DNA from: Apoda limacodes
Lineage: Eukaryota > Arthropoda > Insecta > Lepidoptera > Limacodidae
NCBI GenBank assembly: GCA_946406115.1
Contig: OX291557.1
Span: 5,798,501-5,862,500 of the forward strand
Direction: 5' to 3'
DNA: 64,000 bases
Below the pieces are notes generated by a model. The model worked only from the letters and a program-made list of their open reading frames with translations, searched no databases and was not told the DNA's origin. A program made the position numbers and the translations under genes. Shown here in pieces: positions 37,119 through 48,178 of this stretch. Within the stretch, counting starts at the first letter, position 1. The number at the start of each line of letters is the position of its first letter.

Positions 37119-37412
37119 TTTTTTAGGGTTCCGTACTTGAAAGGTAATGAGGAACCCTATTACTAAGGCTTCGCTGTCCGTCCATCCGTCTGTCACCACG
37201 CTGTATCTCATGAAACGTTATAGTTAGACAGTTGAAATTTTCACAGAAGATGTATTTCTGTTGACGCTTTAACAACAAATACTAAAAAACAGAAAAAAAT
37301 GAATATTTAAGGGGGCTCCCATACAACATAAATGTTTGTTTTTGCTCGTTTTTGTAGATAATGGTACAGAACCCTTCGTGCGCGAGTCCGACTCGCACTT
37401 GGCCGATTTTTT
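37119..37412 (+). repeat. Complete copy of the gagtccgactcgcacttgg repeat
   Basis: Runs from ttttagggttccgtacttga, through ctgtccgtccatccgtctgt and gaaattttcacagaagatgt, to cgcgagtccgactcgcactt and ggccgatttttt. No protein coding; a common lepidopteran repeat type in my judgement. Confidence 0.8.
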
Positions 37413-37469
37413 TACGATCTCAAAAGCGTCTGGCAAATGATCTTTGATTTCTTATATATTTTGTGACAC

Positions 37470-37930
37470 ATCTAATCAAAACCTTTAAACGAGCAATTCT
37501 TGTATATAAGTATAAATAAATAAATATTTTTGGACATTACACACAGCGCCGTCTGGCCCCAAAGTAAGCAAAGCTTGTGTTATGGGTGTCAGACAACGGA
37601 TATAGATACATATATATAACTTTTTATTTTTTTTGTAAATACACATATTCTCACTCAAGACAAACACAAATGTTATTCATCACATAAATGTTTGTCTAAT
37701 GCGGGAATCGAACCCGGTATGGGTATGGGTATCGGCAACACTACCAACTAGGCTGCGAGGGAGTATATATATATATATATATATAATCTGAATCTCGGAA
37801 ACGGTTCCAATGATTTTCATGAAATTTAGTATGCAGAAGGTTTCGGGAACGATAAATCGATCTAGTTAGGTTTTATTGTTGGAAATCTTCGTTTAATCCG
37901 TGTTTTCAGGCAATGATAAACTGAAAAATA
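37470..37930 (+). repeat. Same dispersed repeat, interrupted by a SINE
   Basis: taaacgagcaattcttgtat at the left, then the SINE (37503-37766), a (TA)n run, aatctgaatctcggaaacgg, gaacgataaatcgatctagt and tcaggcaatgataaactgaa. Confidence 0.7.
37503..37766 (-). repeat. tRNA-derived SINE, minus strand, inserted in another repeat
   Basis: In reverse it has a tRNA-like head with A-box-like gcctagttggtagtg and B box gggttcgattccc (37703-37717 reversed), then a tail with gtgtaatgtccaaaaatatt. Relatives: 54190-54316 and 1355-1440 (tail only). It splits a repeat seen whole at 20308-20480. Confidence 0.75.
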
Positions 37931-37984
37931 TTACTCTTTCTGACATCTATTGCCGAGCGGTAATACTATTATTTTTACCGACAC

Positions 37985-38060
37985 AGCAACACTAAAGCTA
38001 CTTGTCAATAGATGGCGTTGTTAAGCAACACTAAGGCGACTTGACAATAGATGGCGTTGT
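37985..38060 (+). repeat. Two direct copies of a 38-bp unit
   Basis: The words acactaaagctacttgtcaa and tagatggcgttgttaa occur twice in a row, with a few differences in the first half (agctacttgt / ggcgacttga). Confidence 0.85.
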
Positions 38061-38229
38061 TAAAAAAAAGGTCTCCAGGCACTATATAAACGGCCAGCTA
38101 AGCTTACTATAACGTATAAGTGTATAATATTTTTGTAACTGGCTGAGTGTACAAGCTGGCAAGTACGCATACATTTTTACCTACATATTATCTAGTTATT
38201 GTGAAAATTTTGCTCTGGTAAAATGTCAT

Positions 38230-38519
38230 AGGTCTGGGAGCCCTGGGACGTCAGTCACCCTATACCCTCACCTTAGGTCCTAGCTAGGCGATATGAGCCG
38301 TACCGTAATTCACTACGCGCGGGTCCAGTGCAGATTTTGAACTTAACATTCGTCTTTTTGACGTATACAGGTACCCTACGATATTTTTCTTCACCGAAAA
38401 GCCAGCGTTATGAACAAAAATGTTCATGAGAATTACAGAAATAGACTCATTGGACACGTCGGTCCCGAACGGCCGCCCTTTAGAACGCGAGGCAGACGCA
38501 CAAACCACTAGGCCACCAG
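38230..38519 (-). repeat. tRNA-headed SINE-like element, minus strand
   Basis: In reverse it starts ggtggcctagtggtttgtgc (A-box-like) and has gttcgggaccgacgtgtcca, ttttcggtgaagaaaaatat and ctgcactggacccgcgcgta, in the same order as at 36340-36578. Confidence 0.7.
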
Positions 38520-39003
38520 CGACATAGTCAAATAAGTCAAAACATTAGTAGTCGCTCGCATTTAAAACTGATCGTATCTCTCTTAATTACAATTTTATTC
38601 TCATTATTTTATAACAAAATAGTATTAACGCGATGTTTGCGCCTCTTTGAGTTGACTTAAGACATCAAATACATTTTTCATTAGAATGTCTGATCTTACC
38701 GGCTCACCTTGACCTCTAAACACCCCCCTCTTGGGAGGCACCAACCAGTGGGACAGCCCTGGTCTAGGCATTTCGTAAGCCTAATAACACTGATCGCGTA
38801 GGAGTCTTGTTTAACGAACTTTATAAATATTTAATTTTCAACAATAGCCTATTAAAAAATATAGTCATAAAATGTCCGTATTTTTTATACTAAGATCGAC
38901 TAAATATAAAATTAAAACTCTTTTGACAAAATAAGATTTAATTTCTATCAAAAGTTAATACAAACTAAAGCTGCCCGATCCCAGTTAACATTTATGGCGG
39001 TGA

Positions 39004-39895
39004 CTGTAACTCGTATTTTTTTAAGGGTCTTGTATCCAAAGGATGACAATAGAACCCAATTATCAAGCCTTCAAATGGCTCTATCAGACCGAAGTAGGTA
39101 AAAAGAAGCCTGAAATTTTCACAGAATATGTTTTATTATGATAGATTACCTAACAAATAATAAGGAAAAAAAAGGGCAAAGTCGCAAGTCCGACCCCATA
39201 TGGAGTACTGCTGCCATCTCTGGGCGGGTACACCCGGATGGGCTGTGTGAATTGTCGACGATTCCAAACTCACTTGCGGAATCGAGCCCTTAAGTATGAG
39301 ACTTTGCCTCCCTGTGTGTGTTCTACCGCTTGTACAATGGGTTGTGTTCTGAGGAATTGTTCGAAATGATGCTCACGGCTACTTTCTACCATCGCACCGC
39401 TCGCCATCGGCAGGGAATTCATTCTCACACTTTAGAACCGAAATGGTCGTTTACAGTGCGGTTTCAGAGAAACTTCCTCCCGCGAACGCTTGGGTTATGG
39501 AATGAGGCAGGGATGCCAAGGTTTTCTCCAAGGACTACAGTATGGGGTTCTTAAAGAAAGAAGTTATTAGATTTCTGAAGGGTCGGCAACGCGCGAGTGA
39601 TACCCCTGGTGTTGCAAGCGTCCATAAGCAACGGTGACCGCTTACCATCAGGCGGACTGTAAGCTTGTTTGCCACCTTAGTTAATGGGGGATCTCCAAAC
39701 AAAAAATATATTTCTTTTATTTTTGCTTTATCGAAAAAACGGTAATACATACAAGCTTCAAAGTAAAAGCGATTATAGTGCTAGTTTTATACTAAAACAA
39801 CAAATAATATAAAATTCGGTCGATTACGAGTCGGGCTTGTGCATTCTGTATTGGTACGAAACCCTCGGTGCGCTAGTCTGTCTCGCACCGTGGTA
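39004..39895 (+). repeat. gagtccgactcgcacttgg repeat split by a LINE fragment
   Basis: The left half (39004-39177, with gaaattttcacagaatatgt) and right half (39685-39895, with gattacgagtcgggcttgtg and ggtgcgctagtctgtctcgc) belong to one repeat; the LINE fragment at 39178-39684 lies between them. Confidence 0.7.
39178..39684 (+). mobile_element. LINE fragment (RT C-terminal part), nested in another repeat
   Basis: It encodes the C-terminal part of the LINE frame, e.g. VFYRLYNGLCSEELFEMM and RTARHRQGIHSHTLEPKW, with frame breaks near 39250 and 39520, and ends at the family 3' end (gcttgtttgccacctta). It splits a separate dispersed repeat whose halves lie at 39004-39177 and 39685-39895. Confidence 0.8.
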
Positions 39896-40856
39896 TTAAA
39901 TCCAAAGATCAATTACAATAAACGGAACGATTCGAAAATGCAACGCACCGCACCTACACCACGATGTGATCACGCCTTTACGTTTATGTCACATCTACAA
40001 CATAACGTGTTAATATATTCTTTGGCTCGGCAGTATTATAGTGTAGGTAGATACGAGATCTTTACTAATATTTGAGGAAATAATAAAAAACATATGACAT
40101 AGACTAGGTATCTTTATTTGGTCGCGTTATCTAAATCTCGTTGTCTTTACTCTTGGCGCATTACCACAAAATATCATAAGACATGACTGTTATGCTATCT
40201 TTTTACTTAGGTAGGTACCTGTTTCTAGCTGTACCTACTTCTTACACGTGTTAGGTTCGCCTGTAAATGTAAATCTGTCGCCCGTATTTAGAATAGGACG
40301 GAACGTTGTCGAAGTAAATTAAAACTGACATTTATTTTTCAATCATGTCGTAGCAACTTTTTTGATGCCACTTAAAAGTTGAACTTAATGGCCGTCCAAA
40401 ATGTCCGCAACCATTTTAATGTGTAATTTTATTTTGTACCCGTTACTTCCAAACAAACCCATTTTAGTATGTTACTACGTTCCAAATTGTCACTACCAAT
40501 GCATCTTAATTTGTCTAAACTATAAAACTATCTAACAAAATGAACGTCACTACTAACCCAACATCCCATTTTAATTTTTAAGTATCTTAAAAATTTAACG
40601 TCACTGTCAATCCATTTTAATTTGTAGCTATCTTAAAAGTTAACTTCAGTAACAACCCATTCTGATTTGTAACTATCTTTTTAAATATATCTATAAATAT
40701 GGGTCTACGATAAGAATAGTCGAAGATGTATTAAGGCGCCGAAATAGGTATATAGTATGGGTATGTAGAGAAGGACCAGTACCTTCATACTAACTATACT
40801 ATCTGTATAGCCTTACTTACAATTTTATTTAAAATGGCATATACTATAATAATATT

Positions 40857-41010
40857 AGTGGGGTTCTTCAAGAAAAAAGTTATTAGATTTCTGAAGGGTC
40901 GGCAACGCGCGAGCTATACCCCTGGTGTTTGCGAGTGTCCGTAGGCTATGGTGACCGCTTACAATCAGGCGGACCGTAGGCTTGGTTGACACCTTAGTGG
41001 TATAAAAAAA
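40857..41010 (+). mobile_element. 3' fragment of the 8.5-kb LINE family
   Basis: It runs from ggggttcttcaagaaaaaag through gggtcggcaacgcgcgag to the 3' end ttagtggtataaaaaaa. It is a 5'-truncated copy of about 150 bp. Confidence 0.75.
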
Positions 41011-41014
41011 TAGA

Positions 41015-43320
41015 TACTATTCTGACCCTGACGTTTTTTTAACCAAAATCAGTTAAAAGTTTCACATTTTTAATGCTTTTTATTTTGACTTTCATCTTCA
41101 ATATAGTTGTGAATGTAAATATGTATATGTGAATTATAAATAAAGTAATTGAAGACAGCAATATTCATTATCTGATACGACAGATACATAGATTGCATCT
41201 ATAAATCGTAAAAACACTTTATTATGTGAATGACCGGCTTTTTTTTAAATAAGACGTCATTAACAATGTATTGATTTAATTTACTTTTTCTGATCTAAAT
41301 AACAAAGACTAATATTATACTAAGTTTAGGTGCATTAAGTAAACGGGTTTCTCGTAAAAACGTTTGATAAAAAATGGATTTAAATACCCTTTACACAAAA
41401 AAAGCAAAAAATTAAAGTTTAAATTATATTCGAAAAAAGAACACAGAAAGGACATTCATTCTCGATTGCTAATAAATAAAAAAACTTTTCTAGATAGAAA
41501 AGGCTCCAGTAGAAGCCTACATTGCATGGCCTGTAAATCATTTGTAAATTTATTTAATTGTAAAAAAAAAGGGCACAATCCTTATTCGTCAAATTGAAAA
41601 CATGGATTTATTCTTCTTTTTTTCAAATATCGAACTGGCCAGCAGCGACGACCTACCACGCTACCACAGCCGCTGCAGTGCTAGATTTAAAAAATAATTA
41701 TTTTTTTATTTTTTATAATATTTGAGATTAAGACTGTTTCGCGATTTGCAAGTATTCTGTTTTGATTTTCCTGCGCTTTTGAGTAAAGCCATTTTGCTGG
41801 ATTTGTATTATTGACGGCTTTACCTTCATTTCGTCTTTCGAACTCTACTCATTCAGCAAAGGCCTCGGCAGTAATGTAATGCACTATTTTATACGGATCT
41901 CTTAACTATGTGTAGTGACAGATTAACAATTTGTTGATTCAGACCGCTGCTGGCAAATACTTGATGAAATTAAAGAGTGAATTTATTTGTCTTCATTACG
42001 TGTGGGATAATCTCCTAAACAAAATTTCAATTCAAATTCAATTCAAAACTCCAAAGTGGCCTGTTGATATCATGACAACGGTAGCCTATGGGCGCTTGCA
42101 GCATTACTGACGAGGTGCCGACCTTATAGGAAGATACGATTCGAAAAATTTTATTAGATTTTAATCTTATTTGAGATAATTTGTATGAAAAACTAGAATC
42201 CTGCATAGCTTTTAAACTTTATAATTTTATAGAAAACTGTCACACTGCAGACCTAAATATTTAATCCTATAGCACATTTTTAATGACTATAAGGCTAGAA
42301 ATTTACTGTAATAGAATTTTTTAATCTTATGTGATATAACTGTAATTATTTTCCACTTTTTACGCTAAGCGTAAGCCTGTCCATAATACGTTTTTGCCAC
42401 TGAAAAATTAGCTCTATTTGAGATTGACATTGTCAATTTCAGCCTAACGCCCATAAAGTAAATGCATATGCGCGTTGGGGGCCCTCTTAAAAAATCTAAT
42501 CACTTCTTAAATAGGAGTTATTTAACTGTACTTAGTCCTAGAATAAAAGAAAGTAAAGATTTTATCTTTATCTTGTAAATATTTATTCGTCGCCGTGACA
42601 TGAATAACCTTAAACTTTATTACAATATGTCAATTGTCTGCAGAATTTCGTCAGGGCAAATTGTTTGCGAAATGTGCATTTACAGTTTTTATTAATCGAT
42701 GTACGTATGTATTTATTGCAATTTCGATTTTACTTTTCCACCGATGTTAGATTAACTTTCAATTTGTTTTAAAACCTAATAGTGCGTTTAATGAAGTCTT
42801 CACAATGGCCTGTGTCGGTTTTTTCAATGCACTTCAAAGAACGATGGCGAGCAATGGGCCAAAACACATGAGCACACGTAGGCCCATCATTTGTATTGCT
42901 GCTTATCGTATGTGGTCATTAGACAGAATGGCGTGCAAATGAGCCAGTGATAGTCTTTTGATGCGTAGAATATTAAAATGAACGCATTGGGTTCAATATA
43001 CAATTCAATACAATACTATAAAGTATTATTATGTAACAAAACCGAGAAATTTTCTCAAAAATAGGATATCATATCACTTTTTAATTCCTACATGCATTTA
43101 ATAGTAGAGGATCATATACCTACATCGGTGGTAAGCTAAGTTTACCATTTTGATATCTATCCCAACTTCCAAAGTGATACTGAACGATAGATTAGAGTGG
43201 GAGCAGAAGCAAAGGCCAAAGAAATACAATAATTAAACAAAGCGCCAGCTCTGACTAGAATTCCTTAGGGATACCTAGGTATCCGAAATATAATACTAAG
43301 TTCTTAAAGAAATACTTATG
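41015..43320. other. Intronic sequence, mostly unassigned
   Basis: Apart from the LINE scraps near 42075 and 42460, nothing recognised. The ORF at 41364-41597 is Lys-rich because of base composition and has no domain. Confidence 0.4.
42075..42135 (-). mobile_element. Weak relic of the LINE 3' end
   Basis: The words cggtagcctatgggcgcttg and gaggtgccgacctta resemble the LINE 3' end in minus orientation. A second, weaker similarity follows at 42460-42515 (gcgcgttgggggccctctta). Both are short and diverged. Confidence 0.4.
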
Positions 43321-43322
43321 TT

Positions 43323-43745
43323 GAGGGCACGTTCGTTTTGGGATGCAGAATCACTATTTTCATTACTTTTGTCGCCTGTCATCCGTTCGTTTAGCATTGG
43401 TATCAAAAATATCAAAATTTTAGTATTATCTGCAACAAACTGTCAAGCCTTCGTTTACGATATTTTTATTATTTTTGTCACTTTTGCCACAGAAAAATGA
43501 AACTATAGACCCATGTCTGGGGGTGAGGTTTTTGTGTCAATTTGTCAAACTGTCTATGCATATTCATTGTTTATGGTAGTATGTGTAAGTTTTATCGTAG
43601 TGTGTGTACGGCGACCGTTCGTTTTACAAGTTTTGCAACCAAAAATTGTGTTTTACAAATTGTTGTGTTAGCAAAGCTGGTGTTAACAAAAGTGTGAAAA
43701 GTATCAATCGTGGGAACTCTTAATCCCAAAACGAACGCGCCCTTA
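43323..43745 (+). mobile_element. TIR element (gggcgcgttcg family), copy 2
   Basis: Terminal inverted repeats are gagggcacgttcgttttggg at the left and cccaaaacgaacgcgccctt at the right, about 20 bp. The interior has no DDE-like protein, so it is non-autonomous. It sits about 340 bp before the RING2 exon of the RNF144-type gene. Confidence 0.8.
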
Positions 43746-44082
43746 GTGATACAAATAGGTACGCTGCAAAGGATCGAACCTAGAATCTTGGGCTCATCAG
43801 GCAGTCATACAAACAGAGCTTGCTGTCACAGGACAGGTATGTAATAGCGCTTTATGCATCCAAGCCACTATCCGCCGCTCTCTAGTTTTGACCCCGCCTT
43901 CTTTCTGTTATGATCCTGTGACCTGTTTGTATACAACACGAACACATTTTTGCGCGTATAGACACACACATACACACACATGTAATTCGTTTTTGTAGTG
44001 TTAGCACCCATGGATTATCATTTTTGTATGAAGAGGCCAGGCTGGACTGATGTCTAACGTCTAACTTTATTTTGTTTGGCAG

Positions 44083-44283
44083 TGGCACGGCGGGATGTCG
44101 TGCGAAGCTGCTGCGGCGTCTTCATCCATGGGCGGGGCGGGGGCGCCCTTGCTGCCAGACTCCGAGCTGATCAAGCTCTGCCCCATGTGCCGCGTTCCTA
44201 TCGAGAAGGACGAGGGATGCGCGCAAATGATGTGCAAGCGCTGCAAACACGTATTCTGTTGGTACTGCCTCGCCTCGCTCGAT
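44083..44283 (+). CDS. RNF144A-like: RNF144-type RBR E3 ligase, RING2 (catalytic) exon
   Basis: This exon encodes residues 99-165. WHGGMSC completes the IBR, then a short Ala/Ser/Gly-rich linker (about 106-125) leads to RING2 (Rcat), read as CPMC, EGCAQMMC, KRCKHVFC and WYCLASLD. By homology with RNF144A, parkin and HHARI, the catalytic thioester Cys is the one in EGCAQ, residue 144 here, encoded at 44218-44220. All other RING2 cysteines in this exon are present (C131, C134, C149, C152, C157, C160), so the ligase looks intact. The acceptor is ttggcag, the donor a consensus gtaagt, and both boundaries are phase 0. The linker is shorter than in the vertebrate proteins. Confidence 0.95.
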
Positions 44284-45966
44284 GTAAGTATTCTTGGCTT
44301 GTGTCACTCACAAAATCCTACTGCAATCAAGAAATACCCGTATGGGCACTCTTGAAACAAGTTCTAAAAAGATAATGTGCTTATCGCAGTTATTTGAAAT
44401 TACTTTTAATGATTTCCATTATATCACCAATATAATCCATTCCATTATAGAACCAATCTCTATCTATGTATCTTTATATACAAGTTACCGATCTGAAAAC
44501 AATTATAATATCAGTAGCAGCGTTTTTAAAAATTTGTATAAAAATTCGCTTCAAATTTTTATTTTAAACATCAAACTTATACGTCTGCAACATTCAAACT
44601 GATAATTACCAACACTTTACTTGCAATAGATATTCGTATACCTAAGTATTAATGCCTTGCCTTTAACACAAAAAAGGCACCCCAGCTCCACCATTGAATT
44701 TATTAGCAACTAAATACTAGGGTTGTTAAAGTTCATGTAGACCTTGCAACAATATTATTTGTCTGACTTTTAAATTCCTACTTTTATACCAATTAGGTAT
44801 CGTTTTTAAGAAAACAATTTTAAATTCAAAGCACGTTCAATTACAATATCGTTACACAATTTGAATGCAAATCAAAGCGATTGTGTACAGTTAACGGCCA
44901 AAAACAGGGTGTGACGTTTTTAAACACAATGTATGTATATGCTGTTTTCATATTATCTCCTCAGAACAATGGGTAAAAAAACAACATTGGCGATATATCG
45001 ACCATTGTGTTGTTTGTAGGTCATTTCAGCTACTTGTTTACGAAAGAAATTGAAATCGCGCAGTTTAAACGTTCACTCAAGTTAAATATAATATATCGGC
45101 AGTCAACCGCTTCGATTAAATAAGTAAATGAGCGTCGATCGATTATGCGAAAAAGTTCCCGCATTGCCTCTTCAGTGTCAGCTTATAACGTTCTATGGTG
45201 ACAGCAATTAATTATATTTTATAATAGTACTAAGATGGTTGTTTTTTATAGATTTCATGTTGATTTCTTTATTTTATTATATATAGTTTGTGTGAACGGA
45301 AGGTTATCAAACATATCGAAAATAATTTAGATTTGTATTTGAATAACATCACGGTTTTTTATAGGGCATGATTTTTTAGCTATTGCGATTGCATTTCTCT
45401 CGTACCGTCTCTTACTGTTTTGTTGAAAAATCTATTTGGTCTTCTGCTGTTAGTGACACCCGAATGCCAATTTTGCTGAATTTGCGAGCCATTGCGCGTT
45501 AAAAAAAACAGACCCATAATGTGGGGGAAGAACGACGACAATTAACAGAGAATCTAAAGCATAGATTTCATGATATTCTAAATGTTTGGCATTAATTTCA
45601 AACTAGTAGTAGAATGTCAGATTTTACCGTTTGAACTGGGCCAATTTGCTAAATGAACTAAGATCAGATTTCTTGATTTTTCTCACAGTAGATGGGTAGT
45701 TGATTTATAGGTAATGCAAATATGTTTAGTTTGTCTACAAAATGTTGAGTGACCCACACTAATTCATGAGACTTTGTTAGTCTAAATAACAAACTATTTT
45801 GTAAAATGTGTTAGCATTTGTTGATTTTTATCACATACTAATGTCAATTTTGTTCTGTAGGTAGGTACTTACTTAAAAACACACAAACACTTATATTGTG
45901 CTGTTTTGTAGGGCGTGCCAAGATTTTGCTGTCGCACTATACTTCCTTTTTTTCATTGATTTTCAG
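44284..45966 (+). other. Intron between RING2 exons
   Basis: Bounded by a consensus gtaagt and tttttcag. AT-rich, no clear repeat. A scrap gggcgtgccaagattttgct at 45911 resembles aggatgtgccaagattttgt at 26900. Confidence 0.6.
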
Positions 45967-46056
45967 GACGATTTCCTGTTACGACACTACGACAAAGGGC
46001 CGTGCAAGAACAAACTGGGCCACTCACGCGCCTCCGTGCTGTGGCATCGCGCACAG
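45967..46056 (+). CDS. RNF144A-like: RNF144-type RBR E3 ligase, RING2 end exon
   Basis: This exon encodes residues 166-195, DDFLLRHYDKGPC followed by KNKLGHSRASVLWHRAQ, one of the most conserved stretches of RNF144 proteins. H172 and C178 are the last zinc ligands of RING2. The acceptor is ttttcag and the donor gtttgt; both junctions are phase 0. The frame stays open past the donor for 95 more codons to a TAA at 46339, and AATAAA motifs follow near 46425, so a retained intron could give a shorter protein with no membrane segment (see findings). Confidence 0.93.
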
Positions 46057-46435
46057 GTTTGTACCATAACACACGCAATTCTGTACGACTTGCAGATAGT
46101 TTTTCGCACGCACGTCACAAGCTCGCTAGGTCTATTCGTGTCCGATGGGTATATTCGGGGCAGTGATGCGGGAGGCAACGGGCCACGGAGGCAGCGATCG
46201 CTATTTGCTGTGCCCACGGTGCGTACGCAGCATGCCGGAAATGCACCAACGTCACGAGCTGTGGCGTTAGTAAATAATTTTAGTTCTCAGGCCGCAGACA
46301 TAGACGTATTTAACAGTTGTATAAATAAGATAATAATATAAAATCGATCGCATATAAATAAAAAGATGTAACTAAATTATAAACGCGATAGACTTAGTCT
46401 GTAATTTATAATTGTATTGAATTGAAATAAATAAA
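45967..46435 (+). other. Possible intron-retention isoform end with intronic poly(A) signal
   Basis: From exon 45967-46056 the same frame runs on into the intron for 95 codons (VCTITHAILYDLQ to NKIII) and stops at 46339-46341. Repeated AATAAA motifs occur within 46425-46440. The retained part is richer in G+C (46130-46260) than a typical intron here. A transcript ending here would keep the catalytic RING2 but lose the membrane anchor. It could equally be a chance open frame; nothing in the encoded tail is recognisable. Confidence 0.25.
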
Positions 46436-46763
46436 TAAATAAACAAGACCAGAACTACTACAGTGATGTTATAGGATGGCTGTTGGTCTGCCAGGCTGGA
46501 ATCTCATGCAAGTATGTTTACGTTCAAGATGACTTTTTTATCACCTGGTAAATAATAGTGTATTATTTAGGTGGGAGCATCTATGAAGTAAACGTCACAC
46601 AAATTTCCGTGTCCCTCCCCCTTGTCACCACCGGTTTTCTTATTTTTTGTATTAATGATTTTCTTTTTTTTTTTAAATTTTTCATACTTTGCGGGAATCC
46701 CCTGTCCCCCTAAATGCGGTTCGTATTAAATGAATGACAACGTGGAATATAAGATACAATTAA

Positions 46764-46981
46764 TTTTTTTATACCACTAAGGTGGCAAACAAGCTTACGG
46801 TCCGCCTAATGGTAAGCAGTCACCGTAGCCTATGGACGTTTGCAACACCAGGGGTATCACTCGCGCGTTGCCGACCCTTCAGAAATCTAAAAAAATTTTT
46901 CTTGAAGAACCCCATACTGTCCTTTGAGAAAACCTAGGCAGGACCAGCTAACCTAGGAGCTCATTCCGCAACCCAAGCGTT
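46764..46981 (-). mobile_element. 3' fragment of the 8.5-kb LINE family in an RNF144 intron
   Basis: A T run and tataccactaaggtggcaaa start a 3'-end copy that reads through tcgcgcgttgccgacccttc to about 46981, with a small insertion near 46940-46955. It lies in the intron between the exons at 45967 and 47131. Confidence 0.75.
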
Positions 46982-47130
46982 ATTTATATTTATTTTTCGG
47001 ATTGATTATTGTTGAAAAAATTTATCATATAAATTATACTCCTATTAGTAGTATCTATTAAAATATATTATTTCATAAATAATTATGTGTCTCTCAGTTA
47101 CACGAAATACATATAAAATATATGTTTTAG

Positions 47131-47225
47131 GTGGTTGGTATATTTGCTGGGTTTGGACTACTGCTGCTGGTAGCTAGTCCACTGCTGCTACTCGCTGCAC
47201 CATGCATTGTCTGCTGCAAATGCAG
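47131..47225 (+). CDS. RNF144A-like: RNF144-type RBR E3 ligase, transmembrane exon
   Basis: This exon encodes residues 196-226 plus two bases of codon 227. It starts [17 protein letters not shown] and continues as a Leu/Ala-rich segment ending APCIVCCKC. This is the C-terminal membrane anchor of RNF144 ligases. G198 and G202 form a GxxxG motif at the position where human RNF144A has its GxxxG motif, which has been linked to self-association in the membrane. The acceptor is tgttttag and the donor gtatat; the split Arg codon (AG/G) joins the exon at 48064. The stretch is nearly identical to what I recall of human RNF144A here, which favours the A-type name over RNF144B. Confidence 0.93.
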
Positions 47226-47532
47226 GTATATATTATACATTCATTTATCTTTAAGACTACACAGTAGTACCAGATATAATGGTGCGTGCGTCGTCTGGCT
47301 TAACTCTAATTCAAATTTTTATTTCGCAAAAGTAGGATAAATTCATTTTTTTGAAGTCAATAAACTATAACTTACTTTTTTCTAAGTCAAAGTGGCATTA
47401 TGGTGAGAAGAAACGGCGAAAGTATCTCTCCAGCAGTTGCTATTTTAAATTTTAATTAATTAATGTAAATTATGTTAACTAAATTTATGGTTTTTTTTAA
47501 TCGTCGAGGTAGTCTTTAGTTATATAATTGTA

Positions 47533-47786
47533 TAATAACCGAGTGGCGCAGAAGCAAAGCCTGCGGCTGCAATGTCTAAGTTTCCGGATTCGATTCCTGG
47601 TAAGGGGCAACCAATATTGTTAAATTGTTAATTGTAAAATTGTCTTGACTCTGGTTTATGCCCGGCATGGCGATAGGCTCACCACTTATCACGTTTGTGA
47701 AATGGAATACCACCGGTGAAACGTGGATGTTACATTACGTACATTCGTAACCCTTTCGGGAATAAGGGTCGTGATGGTATATAAAA
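47533..47786 (+). repeat. tRNA-headed SINE in the last RNF144 intron
   Basis: accgagtggcgcagaagcaa (A-box-like) and ggattcgattcctgg (B box) form the head. The body has atggcgataggctcaccact, ccaccggtgaaacgtggatg and ctttcgggaataagggtcgt gatggtata, typical of a frequent lepidopteran SINE. Confidence 0.7.
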
Positions 47787-48063
47787 GTGTTTTTGACTAG
47801 TTTCCGCTTTACTAATTTTTAAACTTTTTTAAATTTAATTTACATACTTCTGCAGGGATATTGTAAAATTGAATACATTGTCCTTTAAATAATTTATCTA
47901 TTTTCTTAAGCCTTGTGTGGATCAGAGTACTAGAACCTATGTGCCAAATTTCAAGTTCTGCATACCAGCGGTTTAAGCTGTCAGTCCGTCAGTCATTTCA
48001 GTTTCACATAAATAGTTGAATCAATAAATAATACCCTTTTCCATTTGGAATTTATTTTTACAG

Positions 48064-48178
48064 GCTGTGCAATCCAAACACGAAAAACCTCGAAGAAGTT
48101 GACGAAGTAGAAAGCATCAGCCCTGGGAAAGAAGACGAAGGGGAAGAGATCACAAGAACTAGGTATCTAAGCGACTGA
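48064..48178 (+). CDS. RNF144A-like: RNF144-type RBR E3 ligase, last coding exon
   Basis: The exon completes Arg227 and encodes residues 228-264, ending RTRYLSD and TGA at 48176-48178. After LCNPNTKNL the tail is strongly acidic and hydrophilic, as expected for a soluble tail after the membrane anchor. The acceptor is tttttacag. The six visible exons total 795 nt in one open frame with no internal stop, which strongly supports the model. The tail itself is not conserved enough to confirm by eye, so the stop position rests on frame and splice signals. Confidence 0.88.

Noticed and set aside
41364..41597. Lys-rich ORF of 77 aa
   Set aside because: Composition follows the A-rich DNA; no domain, no splice context, no repeat partner.
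45987..46217. Minus-strand ORF of 76 aa
   Set aside because: Shadow of the RNF144 exon and its read-through frame.
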